Below, piece by piece: positions 35,318 through 45,488 of a stretch of 64,000 nucleotides of DNA (the first letter of the stretch is position 1; each line of letters starts with the position of its first letter). A program made the translations under genes and the position numbers. The notes under the pieces were generated by a model. It had not been told where the DNA came from and made no database searches. It saw nothing but the letters and a program-made list of their open reading frames with translations. The stretch lies in contig NZ_VLKI01000013.1 in NCBI RefSeq assembly GCF_007830235.1, positions 62,001-126,000 on the forward strand. Reading direction: 5' to 3'. This DNA is from Cytobacillus oceanisediminis (GTDB lineage Bacteria; Bacillota; Bacilli; Bacillales; Cytobacillaceae).

Positions 35318-38300
35318 TTACCAACTATTTCCGATATATTTCCCAGATGTCGGATCCCACCCTAGTGCACCAGAAACATCACTCTCACCTTGACCTGTGT
35401 ACCGGTACCAAATAAGATCGCCCGTTAAATTGACAGCCATTACCATATGACCTAATCCTCCATCATCCGATACTCCTCCGAAAACATGCTGCATGTTCTG
35501 CCAGCCTCGGCCAATCCGATTTCCGGAATTTGGGTTCCAACCTTCAGTTCCCGACACATCCTCTTTTCCATTGCCGCTATACGAATACCAGTGCAAATTC
35601 CCGTCTTCATGAACGGCGAAAATAACATTCCCCGATCCATGAATGTGTTTGAAATTTTGCCACCCATTTCCAATCGGGTTACCAGAGTTTTGATGCCAGC
35701 CCTGAGTACCAGAAGGATCTTGCTCCCCATTCCCATTATAGGAATACCAGTGCAGGTCGCCATTTTGTGCTACTGCAAAAATTTGCAATTGAGCGGAATC
35801 ATTAGATGGCCCTTCCCTTGGAACTACAAAAATTTGACGGTAGTTTTTCCACCCGCTTCCAATTACGTTTCCTGAATTAGGATGCCACCCAAGTGTCCCA
35901 GTCACGTCGCTTTCACCATTTCCATTGTAGCAATACCAATGTAGATTGCCATTGGGGTGAATAGCCATGATAACACCATCTCCACATCCAAAGATATGGA
36001 GCATATGATTGAAACCACGGCCAATAGGATTGCCAGTATTAACATCCCAGCTCTGGGTATTCTCTGTACTCCCAACTTCTTCTCCATGACCAACATACTT
36101 GTTCCAAATGAGATCTCCATTCTTCATCACACCGTAAAATATTCCCTGCAAAGGCAACCCATTATTATTGGTTGTTGTTCCATTACCTCCATGAAATATC
36201 TTTAGAAATTTCTTTTCTTGTAATGTATTTTCCGGTAAATCTACGATATCACTGTAAACAGTACGTGCTCCGATAGCATCGTATTTATACCCTTCAAGTC
36301 CCATTACTTCCCCGCGCTCCTTCTCTTGAATTCGAAGGCGAAGCTTGCCTGTATGCCCTAAATCAAGGAGAATCTCCTTGTCTGGACAATTTTCATACCC
36401 GCACATCCCCCAGTTTCCTAATTGATAGTTAACCTGTACCCATGTGGGGATTTCTAGGTTGGGCCCCTCATTATTGTTTGCAATATTTACGTAAGTCAAA
36501 TCAACCATATTTGAATCTATACCAGGCGGTGATTTGAATTGTTCTAAGGTTATATCAAAAGCCTGTAAGTATGGGCCGGAAAACGAGACGAACAGACTTT
36601 TTCCATTTGAATTAGTGCTGGGTCCTCGTCTAACACGAAGTGATCGTTCTGGCAGCAGTTGAACCATTTCCGTCATCACTACAGACGAGATCTCTAATCC
36701 TTCGAGGCTGTTAGGCTGGTAGCGCGCTAATGCAAGTCGCACGAAGGGGCAGTATGAGTTTTCTACCAAAGACGGGATGGCAATGTCTACAAACCAGCGG
36801 CCATCCTGATTCCAAGGCTCATGTGGGACTGCTAAAACATTCGTCCCTGCCTCCTTGAGATATACTTCACGTGATTCTCTGGATGCCAGAGTGAAATCTG
36901 CAGCCTTTGGCCAACGTTCAGGCCCTGTAGTCCCATAGTAAGGAGCATCATAGATGGGATCACGTCCTGCCTGCGTGACGAATGGCTCTATTTCCTTCGG
37001 CGGATTATTGTCCTTCCAAACAAGCACTGCCAACTGTTCTCCTTCACCGGTCTCGTTCCAAGAACCCTTAAGTTCAATTCTCAAGTAACCACCCTTTCGG
37101 CGTCGGTTTAGGCTGAAGTCTTCCCCATCTTCGTGATTCTCTTCCCAAACAAATGCCGGGCAAGTTGACACTACCATCGGCGGTGACGGTCGAGCGGAAC
37201 TAGGGATGCTGATAGGACTTTGGACTGTTCGAGCGACAAACGCCTCCTCGTTATCTTCTTCGAAGAACTGCTGGAACCGGCTAACCGCCGTCAATGTATA
37301 AGTAACTATACGATGCTTTGTATCACCAAACTCGTGTCGAATTTCGTCTGATATGTAATAATCCTCTCGGTCAATATTAAGAACGTTCACCGGATAATCC
37401 ACTACTTCTTGGGTCATGTTGTCATTTTGTTCCTTCCAGGATGCGGTAATCTCAAGCTTTACCGTACTTTTAGGATCGATACCATGATTACGCGGATCTA
37501 GGATTAGTAATGCATAATTCATGCCTTCACTACGATCGACTACTAGAGTTCCATTCGGGTAGCTTAGCGGGCGTCGCACCGCATGTGTAAAAGTCACAGT
37601 ACGTGCGGGTGTAACCATAGGGTGGCGGCCCTCATTCGCCGTAATACCCGAAATTTCCGATAGCGACTCGTTAATCTCAAAATGGTCAAGGGTATCCTCT
37701 TTTAAGAACGAAGAAAGATCAAGGGTGATTTCTTCTGCCTTGGCCAGGCGAACAATAAGTCGTTCACTGATATCTTGGTCCTCGCTATGTGATGCAGGCT
37801 CCCATTCAAGGATCTTCGTTTCACCCGGCGCACGGTCCCTGAGAACGATCTCCTTTGGCTTGAATTCAGGCCATGGTTGGCTCCATGAACGTTCGGTCTT
37901 AATAACTTCCGGGTCACCCGATTCGCTGCGCGTTAGGGATGCCTCCTTTGGAAACACACAAACTCCTCCTGCAGCGAAGTCGGGAAGCAGCACCTCGTCA
38001 GAATTTGAAGATCTGAATTTGTTGGCATCCTCTTTCGCTTGCTTTACTAGATTCACAATTTGTTGGACACTCATGCCTTCTAGAGCATTATGCTGCTCAG
38101 CCAAAGTAAGCGAGGATTTTGGAGCAAACAGCAATCGAGTGGTATTAGACTCAGTTGCATTTGAATCATTCTCGCTTCGTATTAGAAGATGGTTAATGGA
38201 TTCCCCTGGGCTAAGTGTATTTTGATCAAGCTCATTGGGAAGTAAAAGGTCAGGAGGTGACACAGGTTCGTAACGCCGGTATAGAACCGCCTTGGTAAAA

Positions 38301-39814
38301 CAGCGGTCTGCGTCAGGATTATTAAGAGCAAGACCTCCTCCAGCGATGTCGGCCACCCGCGCACGCAAACGGTATGTGTGGGTAAAACGCAATAGAGGAA
38401 GACTGCCTTTCGGGACGCTGAATTTCCAATCAAACTTAAACGGCATGTCTGGATGCGCTAAAGGCTTGATATCTGCCTGGGAATTGAAACTTGGCCGAGG
38501 CACTGAGAGACTCCACCCTGTCCACCTGGCAACAACTTCGTCAGAGCGGAGCACATTTTCAACCCTTATGGCAGCATGAGATTTTAAATGTCCTTCCTCC
38601 CTTACAGTCCCTCCGCCAATTACGATTTCATTACCCTCCCGGCTGGCCGTCGTGTATTTAGCATCTCGTTCGTGCAGTGAGGACCAATCTCTTCCCTGAA
38701 GTTTTATATCAATCCGATATCCAAGCACAAGGTCGTCGGCAGTAAGGACTGCCTCGCTCATAGAGTTCCGTTGCGCGTTAATATCCGCAGCCTGGCGCCG
38801 CTCTTCAAAATCAGCTTGACGACCGCATCTTAGAAGCATCAAACCAGCTGTACGCATGGCAGGAAACATGAAGGTTTGGGTATCGACTGAAGTTTTCTCT
38901 TCATCCCCCTTATCAGATATAGCTCGGGCAGCAGCTTCCAGCTTTTTGACCCCGTTGTCAACGTCTACAGTTACAACTTTCCAGCAAGGAGCGCCTTCTT
39001 CATTCGTCTCCTCCCTATCATCTGTCAAGGTTACCAAGCCGGCGCTTATGTTATTTGTAGAGCCAGGTAGAAACATGCTATTATACTTGGTCCATGGGGA
39101 AATGATTGGTGGTAAAGGAGCTGGCACATCTGTCCAGCGTACCCGAATAATCCCCTCTGGAAATTGAGTAGGCAGCATTGAGACAGGGATCCTTAGTTCA
39201 ATTATAAGACCAAGTGCCTTAAGGACCGCGGGATGTTCTCTAAGGATAGCGATTGTCCGGTGAAAATCAGGCGGTGTAAAACGATTATTCTGGGGAGAGT
39301 TTGAACTTGGCTCCCCCGGTCTCAGTGCCATCACAGGCTGCTCCTCATTGACCCAGTTTATCAGCTCTTTTTTAATAATTTCGTCTAGTATAGGCTGATC
39401 TTCTTTATAATTATCCAACCTAAAATCTGTTGCTGCAACGGTCGTAAAGATATGATTTATCGTTTCAGCCTTAGTTGATGTACTGTCGACCTCAACCATT
39501 GGAGCATTAGGGTCGTGCTTTCGTGGTGATGTCACGATGGTGTTAGGGCCAAAGAAAGCCTCCCAGACACCAGGTTGTGCCTGAATGTGTGGAGGCTTAA
39601 CCTCTACTGTGTATAGCTCACCGTTGATATCTTCCGCGAGATCCACTAATAATGTTGCATTTACAAGGCTCTGCGGAGGCCAATTCTCCATGCCGTGACT
39701 GGCTAGTGAGTTACCTTTTAACTTTGGTGTAATCAAAACTCGAAGAACTGCATCGCTTTCCTCACCCCGCAAAATGGTCCCACCAGGGACTGCAACCCAC
39801 ATTAACTCGCTCAT
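35318..39814 (-). CDS. Giant protein of unknown function with C-terminal tachylectin-like propeller
   Basis: About 1,498 residues from ATG 39814 (MSELMWVAVPGG; AAAGGA upstream). Residues 1-1200 match nothing I can name; they look beta-rich and soluble, with patches suggesting several Ig-like or jelly-roll units. Residues about 1224-1498 are five repeats of 42-63 residues with the pattern G-x-L-x-W-Y-x-Y-x-G-x-G, GWxPNSGNxIGxGW, followed by a hydrophobic strand. Tachylectin-2, a GlcNAc-binding lectin, has exactly five such blades. There is no signal peptide. It is the second gene after the 888-aa protein (86-base gap), and they surely form one unit. Sugar or surface binding is inferred from the propeller. 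Confidence 0.75.
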   Translation of the reverse strand: MSELMWVAVPGGTILRGEESDAVLRVLITPKLKGNSLASHGMENWPPQSLVNATLLVDLAEDINGELYTVEVKPPHIQAQPGVWEAFFGPNTIVTSPRKHDPNAPMVEVDSTSTKAETINHIFTTVAATDFRLDNYKEDQPILDEIIKKELINWVNEEQPVMALRPGEPSSNSPQNNRFTPPDFHRTIAILREHPAVLKALGLIIELRIPVSMLPTQFPEGIIRVRWTDVPAPLPPIISPWTKYNSMFLPGSTNNISAGLVTLTDDREETNEEGAPCWKVVTVDVDNGVKKLEAAARAISDKGDEEKTSVDTQTFMFPAMRTAGLMLLRCGRQADFEERRQAADINAQRNSMSEAVLTADDLVLGYRIDIKLQGRDWSSLHERDAKYTTASREGNEIVIGGGTVREEGHLKSHAAIRVENVLRSDEVVARWTGWSLSVPRPSFNSQADIKPLAHPDMPFKFDWKFSVPKGSLPLLRFTHTYRLRARVADIAGGGLALNNPDADRCFTKAVLYRRYEPVSPPDLLLPNELDQNTLSPGESINHLLIRSENDSNATESNTTRLLFAPKSSLTLAEQHNALEGMSVQQIVNLVKQAKEDANKFRSSNSDEVLLPDFAAGGVCVFPKEASLTRSESGDPEVIKTERSWSQPWPEFKPKEIVLRDRAPGETKILEWEPASHSEDQDISERLIVRLAKAEEITLDLSSFLKEDTLDHFEINESLSEISGITANEGRHPMVTPARTVTFTHAVRRPLSYPNGTLVVDRSEGMNYALLILDPRNHGIDPKSTVKLEITASWKEQNDNMTQEVVDYPVNVLNIDREDYYISDEIRHEFGDTKHRIVTYTLTAVSRFQQFFEEDNEEAFVARTVQSPISIPSSARPSPPMVVSTCPAFVWEENHEDGEDFSLNRRRKGGYLRIELKGSWNETGEGEQLAVLVWKDNNPPKEIEPFVTQAGRDPIYDAPYYGTTGPERWPKAADFTLASRESREVYLKEAGTNVLAVPHEPWNQDGRWFVDIAIPSLVENSYCPFVRLALARYQPNSLEGLEISSVVMTEMVQLLPERSLRVRRGPSTNSNGKSLFVSFSGPYLQAFDITLEQFKSPPGIDSNMVDLTYVNIANNNEGPNLEIPTWVQVNYQLGNWGMCGYENCPDKEILLDLGHTGKLRLRIQEKERGEVMGLEGYKYDAIGARTVYSDIVDLPENTLQEKKFLKIFHGGNGTTTNNNGLPLQGIFYGVMKNGDLIWNKYVGHGEEVGSTENTQSWDVNTGNPIGRGFNHMLHIFGCGDGVIMAIHPNGNLHWYCYNGNGESDVTGTLGWHPNSGNVIGSGWKNYRQIFVVPREGPSNDSAQLQIFAVAQNGDLHWYSYNGNGEQDPSGTQGWHQNSGNPIGNGWQNFKHIHGSGNVIFAVHEDGNLHWYSYSGNGKEDVSGTEGWNPNSGNRIGRGWQNMQHVFGGVSDDGGLGHMVMAVNLTGDLIWYRYTGQGESDVSGALGWDPTSGKYIGNSW

Positions 39815-39912
39815 TAAAAAATTCATCCTTTCTTGTATTACTTTATTTTTCCAATGGCTGCTATATCTATTGCTGAAATGAAATATTTCACTTTATTGTG
39901 TGTATCTTCTTG

Positions 39913-42579
39913 TCAGTACGCAAAAGCCTCGTAGTAATCAGCTAATTTATCAATTTGAAGTTCCGCGACCTCACCATCCGGGGACGCCAAAGGCTGTATA
40001 TCAGGTCCCTCCAATACCCATTCACCGCTGTTAAGAGTTATAGATTCAGAAAACAATGTCAAATCAACCTCAATGACAAGTTCCGCTTGACCGACCAATC
40101 GGTTTAATGGTGGAGACTCATAACTGAGTTCTACATATAATTCAACAGACACCGACACAAGGCCAAATATATCAACACTGCCTCCAATCCGGATGAAAGC
40201 GTCGAGCTCAATGTTTTGGCCGGATTTGATGAAACGGACGCCTCCGAGCGCATGAACCTCAGCGCTAACAATACCAAAGTCGATGCCTACCGTTGCCCCG
40301 AACTCCATTGATGCCTCAAACTTCGTAAGTCCTTCCTTGCCGAACTCAACGTCAATATAGCCCCCTCCTCCGAACATAAGCACGGAGAGATTGAAAGGGT
40401 TGTCGCGTCTTCCGAAACTGAGCGACATCGTAACTGGGTCCATTGAATTTGATTCTGGGTTTTGTTTTAAGGGGACATTAACCCCACAGTGAATGGCAAT
40501 GTTACTCATCATAAACGCTCCAGTTTTTACACTTGGAAGTTGAAACGTGTAGCCTGCTTTGATCCCAGCTGGTGTAGAACTGAGTGTCGGTCTATTACCG
40601 CCCAGTAAAGGCTTGAGTTCTTCCAAGAGTTTCTGTACTAGCTGGAGCGCACCTTTGAAATCAATTTCCAATCCATTGATCTCTAAATTTGGTTCGCATC
40701 CTGGCTTCTGTATATATACAAGTGAACCAATCTTTAGAGTTACAAGATCAGTCTGAGGAAGACGAAATATAAAATGTTTTACCTCACACTTTATCTCCGA
40801 TTTCGTTGCTGAATGTTCAACCCTTAGCTCAGCCTTCGTCTTGTTTTCAATGGTTTTAAACGGTCCATAATCTTTTAAGTGCAGGTCCCATTCCATTATG
40901 GCTCCTGGGGGATTTCCTGGCACTTGAATCATTTTGGGCGGAAGATACTGATCGACTTTGAGAAGCTCTCCAAGAGGTAAGCCAAGTATCATTGCATCCT
41001 TATATATTTCCGACACAGGGATATCTACGTCAGGTACAGAAATTGGACCTAATGTACGTGAAATTTTATTTGCGTTGAACTTTGGTGCAAGAAGCCCTCC
41101 CGAGAGCCCAGGCTGATTCGTAAAGTCAATCACAATGTCCTCTATTGGTTTTAGTGGGGTATCTCCAATATCAATAGAATCTAGGTATTCTTGGCTGTAT
41201 TTAAGTGGTAAGCGCGATTGTTCATTTAGTATCCTCCGCATTGCCGGAAGCTCTACCATGAATTGTTCCAGCTTAGGGATGAACCCTTCTTCAGGGTGAT
41301 CACCAGTGGCAATTGTGATTTCGTGTACCTCGTGAACATCGCCATCCGTGCCGCCTCGGACCAAATCAATGGGAACGCCTGGGACTGGAATGTTGCTGTA
41401 GGGCTTCCATAAATCTGTAATAGTGTTTTTCTGTTCGGGTAAAAGCTGCTTTACAAAAACCAGCGGAACATTGAAATACAAATCCCCTTTGCTCCCTTTA
41501 AGCCGCACTGGAAACTGCAGCAGCTCTCCGTTAAGTTTTTTTAGAAGAAAAAAATCCGCTCCCGGTGTTTCTAAATCAACAAATTTTTGAGCGAGTATTT
41601 CAACTTCATTAAACGGAAATTCACGGTTTTCGGTTTTGCGAACAGGCTCTGTAACCACAAGGTTAACAGCCGTATTCATTAGCATTGCTTCTCCGTCGGA
41701 AAACTCTCTAACGATTTTTTCTTCTAACTGCGCACGATGTCCAAAAGGAAAGAGATATCCCGCATGCTGCACTCGTACCTTCTGGTCCCTTCCTAGCACA
41801 ATATCATGTTCCCACTCCAAGTTTGGCCATTTTGCAGTTGCGGAGAGCGAGCCTCCAAGTGTACTTAATTCCAGACGTTTTGCTTTAGGAAGCTCTTCTA
41901 TTACGGAAAAATTTTGGGATTGGGACAAGCTTTCTGAAACAATGCTTTTGCGGTCAAAATTCTTAAGTGCTGGTCCAACAATAATTTGTCCATTCTCCCA
42001 GGTATCCATGTCGTGGCTTTCAATGTTCCTAAGAGGAAGAAGCGCGAGACGGGCATCTTCTGTTTCCCCATCACTAGCTTGAAGTCGTGTATACCAAAGT
42101 CCTGTCACTCCCGATGGAGACGTAATGGGTAGTACGGAGTGATCGGAGACTACTGTTCCTCCAGGGGACCTGGAAACCGCCGACAAAATTAACCCCCAGG
42201 GAATTTCAATGGCTGTAGGCTCTTCCCCTGCGTTAATTCCTTGGGAAACAACGCTGACCCCAGGACCCCTTAACAAGCTAAGTATCCCCTCTGCATTGAG
42301 ATCCATAACCACTCCGGTTAGTACTGCGAATTGAACTCGGCTGTAACCTGACAGTTGTTTCTGTATTTTGTTGTATTCATAATTTGTACGAAATAAACCA
42401 GATGCCGTCTTCACTTGCTCGGCGAATGCCTGCGGGGGAAAGGTGAGAGTAATTCGTGCATTGTCGCTATTTGCCACCAGCCGCGGACGTCCTTCCAAAT
42501 CTTTATCTAATCGGAAGTCCGACCATTGTATGCCAAAGTGGACAAAGTCTTCTCTCCGAACAATCAAATACTGCTGCAT
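39913..42579 (-). CDS. 888-aa protein of unknown function with Gly-rich C-terminal barrel-like domain (DUF6603-like)
   Basis: Starts at ATG 42579 after GGAGG. The first 700 residues are uncharacterised and beta-rich. From about 718 comes an alternating hydrophobic pattern (SFGRRDNPFNLSVLMFGGGG, YIDVEFGKEGLTKFEASMEF, GATVGIDFGIVSAEVHALGG, GSVDIFGLVSVSVELYVELS) that recalls the DUF6603 C-terminal region of large actinobacterial and cyanobacterial proteins. This may be a transmembrane or tube-like beta structure. No signal peptide. It is the first gene of the pair with the tachylectin-like giant. The family link is from memory and needs a profile search. Confidence 0.65.
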   Translation of the reverse strand: MQQYLIVRREDFVHFGIQWSDFRLDKDLEGRPRLVANSDNARITLTFPPQAFAEQVKTASGLFRTNYEYNKIQKQLSGYSRVQFAVLTGVVMDLNAEGILSLLRGPGVSVVSQGINAGEEPTAIEIPWGLILSAVSRSPGGTVVSDHSVLPITSPSGVTGLWYTRLQASDGETEDARLALLPLRNIESHDMDTWENGQIIVGPALKNFDRKSIVSESLSQSQNFSVIEELPKAKRLELSTLGGSLSATAKWPNLEWEHDIVLGRDQKVRVQHAGYLFPFGHRAQLEEKIVREFSDGEAMLMNTAVNLVVTEPVRKTENREFPFNEVEILAQKFVDLETPGADFFLLKKLNGELLQFPVRLKGSKGDLYFNVPLVFVKQLLPEQKNTITDLWKPYSNIPVPGVPIDLVRGGTDGDVHEVHEITIATGDHPEEGFIPKLEQFMVELPAMRRILNEQSRLPLKYSQEYLDSIDIGDTPLKPIEDIVIDFTNQPGLSGGLLAPKFNANKISRTLGPISVPDVDIPVSEIYKDAMILGLPLGELLKVDQYLPPKMIQVPGNPPGAIMEWDLHLKDYGPFKTIENKTKAELRVEHSATKSEIKCEVKHFIFRLPQTDLVTLKIGSLVYIQKPGCEPNLEINGLEIDFKGALQLVQKLLEELKPLLGGNRPTLSSTPAGIKAGYTFQLPSVKTGAFMMSNIAIHCGVNVPLKQNPESNSMDPVTMSLSFGRRDNPFNLSVLMFGGGGYIDVEFGKEGLTKFEASMEFGATVGIDFGIVSAEVHALGGVRFIKSGQNIELDAFIRIGGSVDIFGLVSVSVELYVELSYESPPLNRLVGQAELVIEVDLTLFSESITLNSGEWVLEGPDIQPLASPDGEVAELQIDKLADYYEAFAY

Positions 42580-43210
42580 GTATTGACCTCCAAATTTTAT
42601 AATGATTAATTTTTTGTTTTTTTAAAAAACTATCTACTTAATGAAAAATACCAAGATTTTTAAAAAGCTTCGTATTCATAAAATGTCTTTTATCATTTGT
42701 ATTTTTCCCTATGTCCCTCTCAAATATTTATAATATTTTTCCAATTAATATTGAAAATTCTATCCTCCTTTTAGAGGTTTAGTTAGGAACGTTAGCAGGA
42801 TAGGCAAGAGCATGGCCGCATTCTCAGGTTTGTAAGCTAAATAAAAAAATGGATCACTTTTACACTGTTAACTAATAACCATAAGCCTTTTGGCAGTTCC
42901 TAGCGGCTTTTACCATCCAAGTTTAAACGAATAAAATTATTCCCCTAAAACGACTCCCATTCTTTTATCATCATCGAGCTCTAGGGGGCGTGGAGGCAAA
43001 TTCCCCAGGTCATTTCTAACTACTAAGTTAGTAAAGCTATCACATATATGATTTGGCTCATTGTTAGTGAAAAAAGATAGCTTTAGTCAGGATTTCTAAA
43101 ATCATTTAAAATATATGGGTTATTGCTCTAAGTTAGAGAATTTATATATACATAAAACCATTCTCCTTCTTTCACACTATATAGCGAATCAAAAAAGGAG
43201 GATTCTTTAT
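42580..43210. other. Divergent promoter region
   Basis: AT-rich spacer between the giant-protein operon (minus) and the metalloprotease gene (plus). I see no riboswitch and no clear operator. It should hold the promoters of both directions. Confidence 0.4.
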
Positions 43211-44071
43211 ATGACACCCAACAAACCTCTTAACCATTGTGTTCAAATGAATTTGCCAGATGATCAATTATTCGAAGCAGCTCGCTTGGCGATCCTGGAG
43301 AACCCCGAAAATGCACCTGGTGAGGATGTTGCCTCGAGCGAAGAAATTGACAGCTTTGAAATGGCCTTAATAGTTGGAAAAAAGTGGGGGAATGGTCAGA
43401 CTCTACGGGTTCGTTTCCTTGACGGAGACCCAGTTGTTCAAGAAAAAGTCAAAAAATATGCTAAAGAATGGAGCCGCTATGCAAACATTAAATTCGATTT
43501 CGGCAATGACCAGAATGCAGAAATTCGCATTTCTTTCAGAGATCCTAAAGGCGGTTATTGGTCACATGTTGGAACGGATAATTTGGGCGTAAGTAAACAT
43601 AAAGCAACCATGAATTTTCAAGGATTTAATCGTAATACTCCAGAAGAGGAAATAGCCCGTGTGGTGTTACATGAGTTTGGGCATTGTATCGGTATCTCAC
43701 ACGAACAAGCAAGTCCCACAGCAAATATTCCTTGGGATAAGCCCGCTGTCTACCAATATTACATGAAAAAAGGGTGGTCAGCAGAAATGATTGACCATAA
43801 CGTATTAGACAAACTTGAGCCACAAGGAGTTTTGTTCACCTCGCATGATCGACTATCTATCATGCAATACCCTGTTCCAAACGAATTGACAATCGGTGAT
43901 TATGAAATTGGTTGGAACGTAACTCTATCGGAAACAGATAAACGGTTTATCGGCCAGATGTATCCCCTGGAAACAGAAGATGTTCAAGATGCTGATATTG
44001 AAGAATCAGCCATTGCATCGGTGGCATTAGGGAGCGATCCACATAGTCCGTTCACTGAAAGGGCAAAATAA
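43211..44071 (+). CDS. Zinc metalloprotease, astacin/matrixin (metzincin) type
   Basis: 286 residues from ATG 43211 after AAGGAGG. The metzincin zinc site VVLHEFGHCIGISHEQ gives His154, Glu155, His158 and His164, and the Met-turn is SIMQYP (Met217), as in astacins. Residues 48-150 form the upper subdomain (LRVRFLDGDPVVQEKVKKYA, EWSRYANIKFDF). There is neither a signal peptide nor a clear propeptide, so it may be active as made. Divergent from the giant-protein genes and followed by a terminator (44092-44120). Confidence 0.88.
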   Translation: MTPNKPLNHCVQMNLPDDQLFEAARLAILENPENAPGEDVASSEEIDSFEMALIVGKKWGNGQTLRVRFLDGDPVVQEKVKKYAKEWSRYANIKFDFGNDQNAEIRISFRDPKGGYWSHVGTDNLGVSKHKATMNFQGFNRNTPEEEIARVVLHEFGHCIGISHEQASPTANIPWDKPAVYQYYMKKGWSAEMIDHNVLDKLEPQGVLFTSHDRLSIMQYPVPNELTIGDYEIGWNVTLSETDKRFIGQMYPLETEDVQDADIEESAIASVALGSDPHSPFTERAK

Positions 44072-44091
44072 ATGTCAATTATACATGATTA

Positions 44092-44120
44092 AAACCCGGT
44101 CTCACCTTTAGATCGGGTTT
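44092..44120 (+). terminator. Terminator after the metalloprotease gene
   Basis: Hairpin aaacccg / cgggttt, about 20 bases after the stop, with a short T-rich tail. Confidence 0.65.
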
Positions 44121-44309
44121 GTCCTATTAGAAGGTAGCGAGACTGAAAATCCATTATTCCTTTCGTTTATACCAAACGTTCATACTTTTTGATCGTTCGA
44201 AATTGGTTTGATCACTGCATAATGTATGTATTATATAAAGTAGTTTTTCGGTAGGTATTGATTAACTGCCTAAAGTATTTAGTAAACAACATGAAAGGGG
44301 AATTTTCTT

Positions 44310-45146
44310 GTGGATACGTTTGGAACTGGCTATGTACCCGGTCCGATTGACAAAAGAGACATTATTATGGAGGGTATCTTGCCCCTTGTCCTTCTGCCGG
44401 CAAAAATCGACTACTCGACAATAGAGGTGCCCGTAAGGTCTCAAGGAACAAAGGATGCATGCGTCGGATTTGCCTTTGCGGTGATGAAAGAATACCAAGA
44501 GTTGAAGGAACATGGTCGATATATTCAATTCTCTCCGCTGTATCTCTATCAAAAATGCAAAGAGGTAGACAATATTCCAGCTGGCGGAACTCATCCACGT
44601 ATAGCGGCCAAAATTCTCCAAAAGACGGGGATTTGCGAAGAGAGCTATCACCCTTACAAAACTGAAGAAGGCATCCCCCCCCTACCTGGTGCCGAGGAAA
44701 ATGCAATCCAATACCGTATTAAGGCATATGCTCAATTAACCAATGTTCAGGCGATGAAAAGAAGTCTTTCCGTAAACGGTCCCTTTGTTGCAGGATTGCC
44801 CATTGCAATGACGGATTGGCTTATAAATGCTTCAAAAGACGGTTTCATTCCAATGCCAAAAAACAAGGAATACCTAAAGAGCGGGCATGCAGTTTGCATA
44901 GTTGGTTATAATAATGACGAACAAGTCTTCAAATTTCAAAACTCTTGGGGACCAAAATGGGGAGATGGCGGCTTCGGATATCTTCCCTACGCTTATATGG
45001 AGGATTACGGTAAAGAAGCTTACGGAGCTACCGACTTGATTACAAATCTAGAAGTCCTTGTAAAACAAAAAGAAGTAGTTCTTATCGAGCGTGGAGAGGA
45101 ATTTGTGGTCAGCCGGGATGAAGCGGAACGCTATGGAATCAAATAA
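44310..45146 (+). CDS. Papain-like cysteine protease (peptidase C1A)
   Basis: GTG start after AAAGGGG; 278 residues. Catalytic residues are all visible: Gln45 and Cys51 in VRSQGTKDACVGFAFA, His193 in SGHAVCIVGY, and Asn211 in FQNSWGPKWGDGGFGYLP. The mature-enzyme domain begins almost at the N-terminus, so there is no inhibitory propeptide, and no signal peptide. A C-terminal 40-residue tail (LVKQKEVVLIERGEEFVV) is extra. The next gene, 12 bases on, encodes a chagasin-like inhibitor, which may replace the missing propeptide in keeping the enzyme silent inside the cell. Confidence 0.92.
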   Translation: MDTFGTGYVPGPIDKRDIIMEGILPLVLLPAKIDYSTIEVPVRSQGTKDACVGFAFAVMKEYQELKEHGRYIQFSPLYLYQKCKEVDNIPAGGTHPRIAAKILQKTGICEESYHPYKTEEGIPPLPGAEENAIQYRIKAYAQLTNVQAMKRSLSVNGPFVAGLPIAMTDWLINASKDGFIPMPKNKEYLKSGHAVCIVGYNNDEQVFKFQNSWGPKWGDGGFGYLPYAYMEDYGKEAYGATDLITNLEVLVKQKEVVLIERGEEFVVSRDEAERYGIK

Positions 45147-45158
45147 TATGAGGTTACT

Positions 45159-45488
45159 ATGATGGTACATGCAGGATTTGAGTTAAATGGTCAGTCCCTT
45201 TCATTAAAAGTAAACAATCAAATGCAAATCCTTCTCCCCTCCAATCCATCCACGGGTTACATGTGGGTAGAGAAAGGTATAGCAGCCAGCTTGCATAACT
45301 TACAATTGGATTGTTCGGATTTAATGACAGATGGGCCTGTTGGCCAATACGGTAAAGGCGGTTTTCAACGTTGGGTTTTCACCGCCGTAAGTCCTGGGCA
45401 TAGTGTCATCATTTTTCATTATCAACAGCCTTGGGACGAAATGGCTGTCGATCAAACCTACAAATTGACAGTTGTAGTTTCTGAATAA
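45159..45488 (+). CDS. Chagasin-family (I42) cysteine protease inhibitor
   Basis: 108-109 residues (ATG 45159 or 45162). The three inhibitory loops of I42 are present in order: NPSTGYMW (29-36), GKGGFQRWVF (65-74), and QQPWDE (89-94; chagasin has RPW). These loops plug the papain-type active site. No signal peptide, so it would meet the protease in the cytoplasm. Directly downstream of the papain-like gene, in a two-gene operon: a protease with its own immunity-type inhibitor. Confidence 0.9.
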   Translation: MMVHAGFELNGQSLSLKVNNQMQILLPSNPSTGYMWVEKGIAASLHNLQLDCSDLMTDGPVGQYGKGGFQRWVFTAVSPGHSVIIFHYQQPWDEMAVDQTYKLTVVVSE

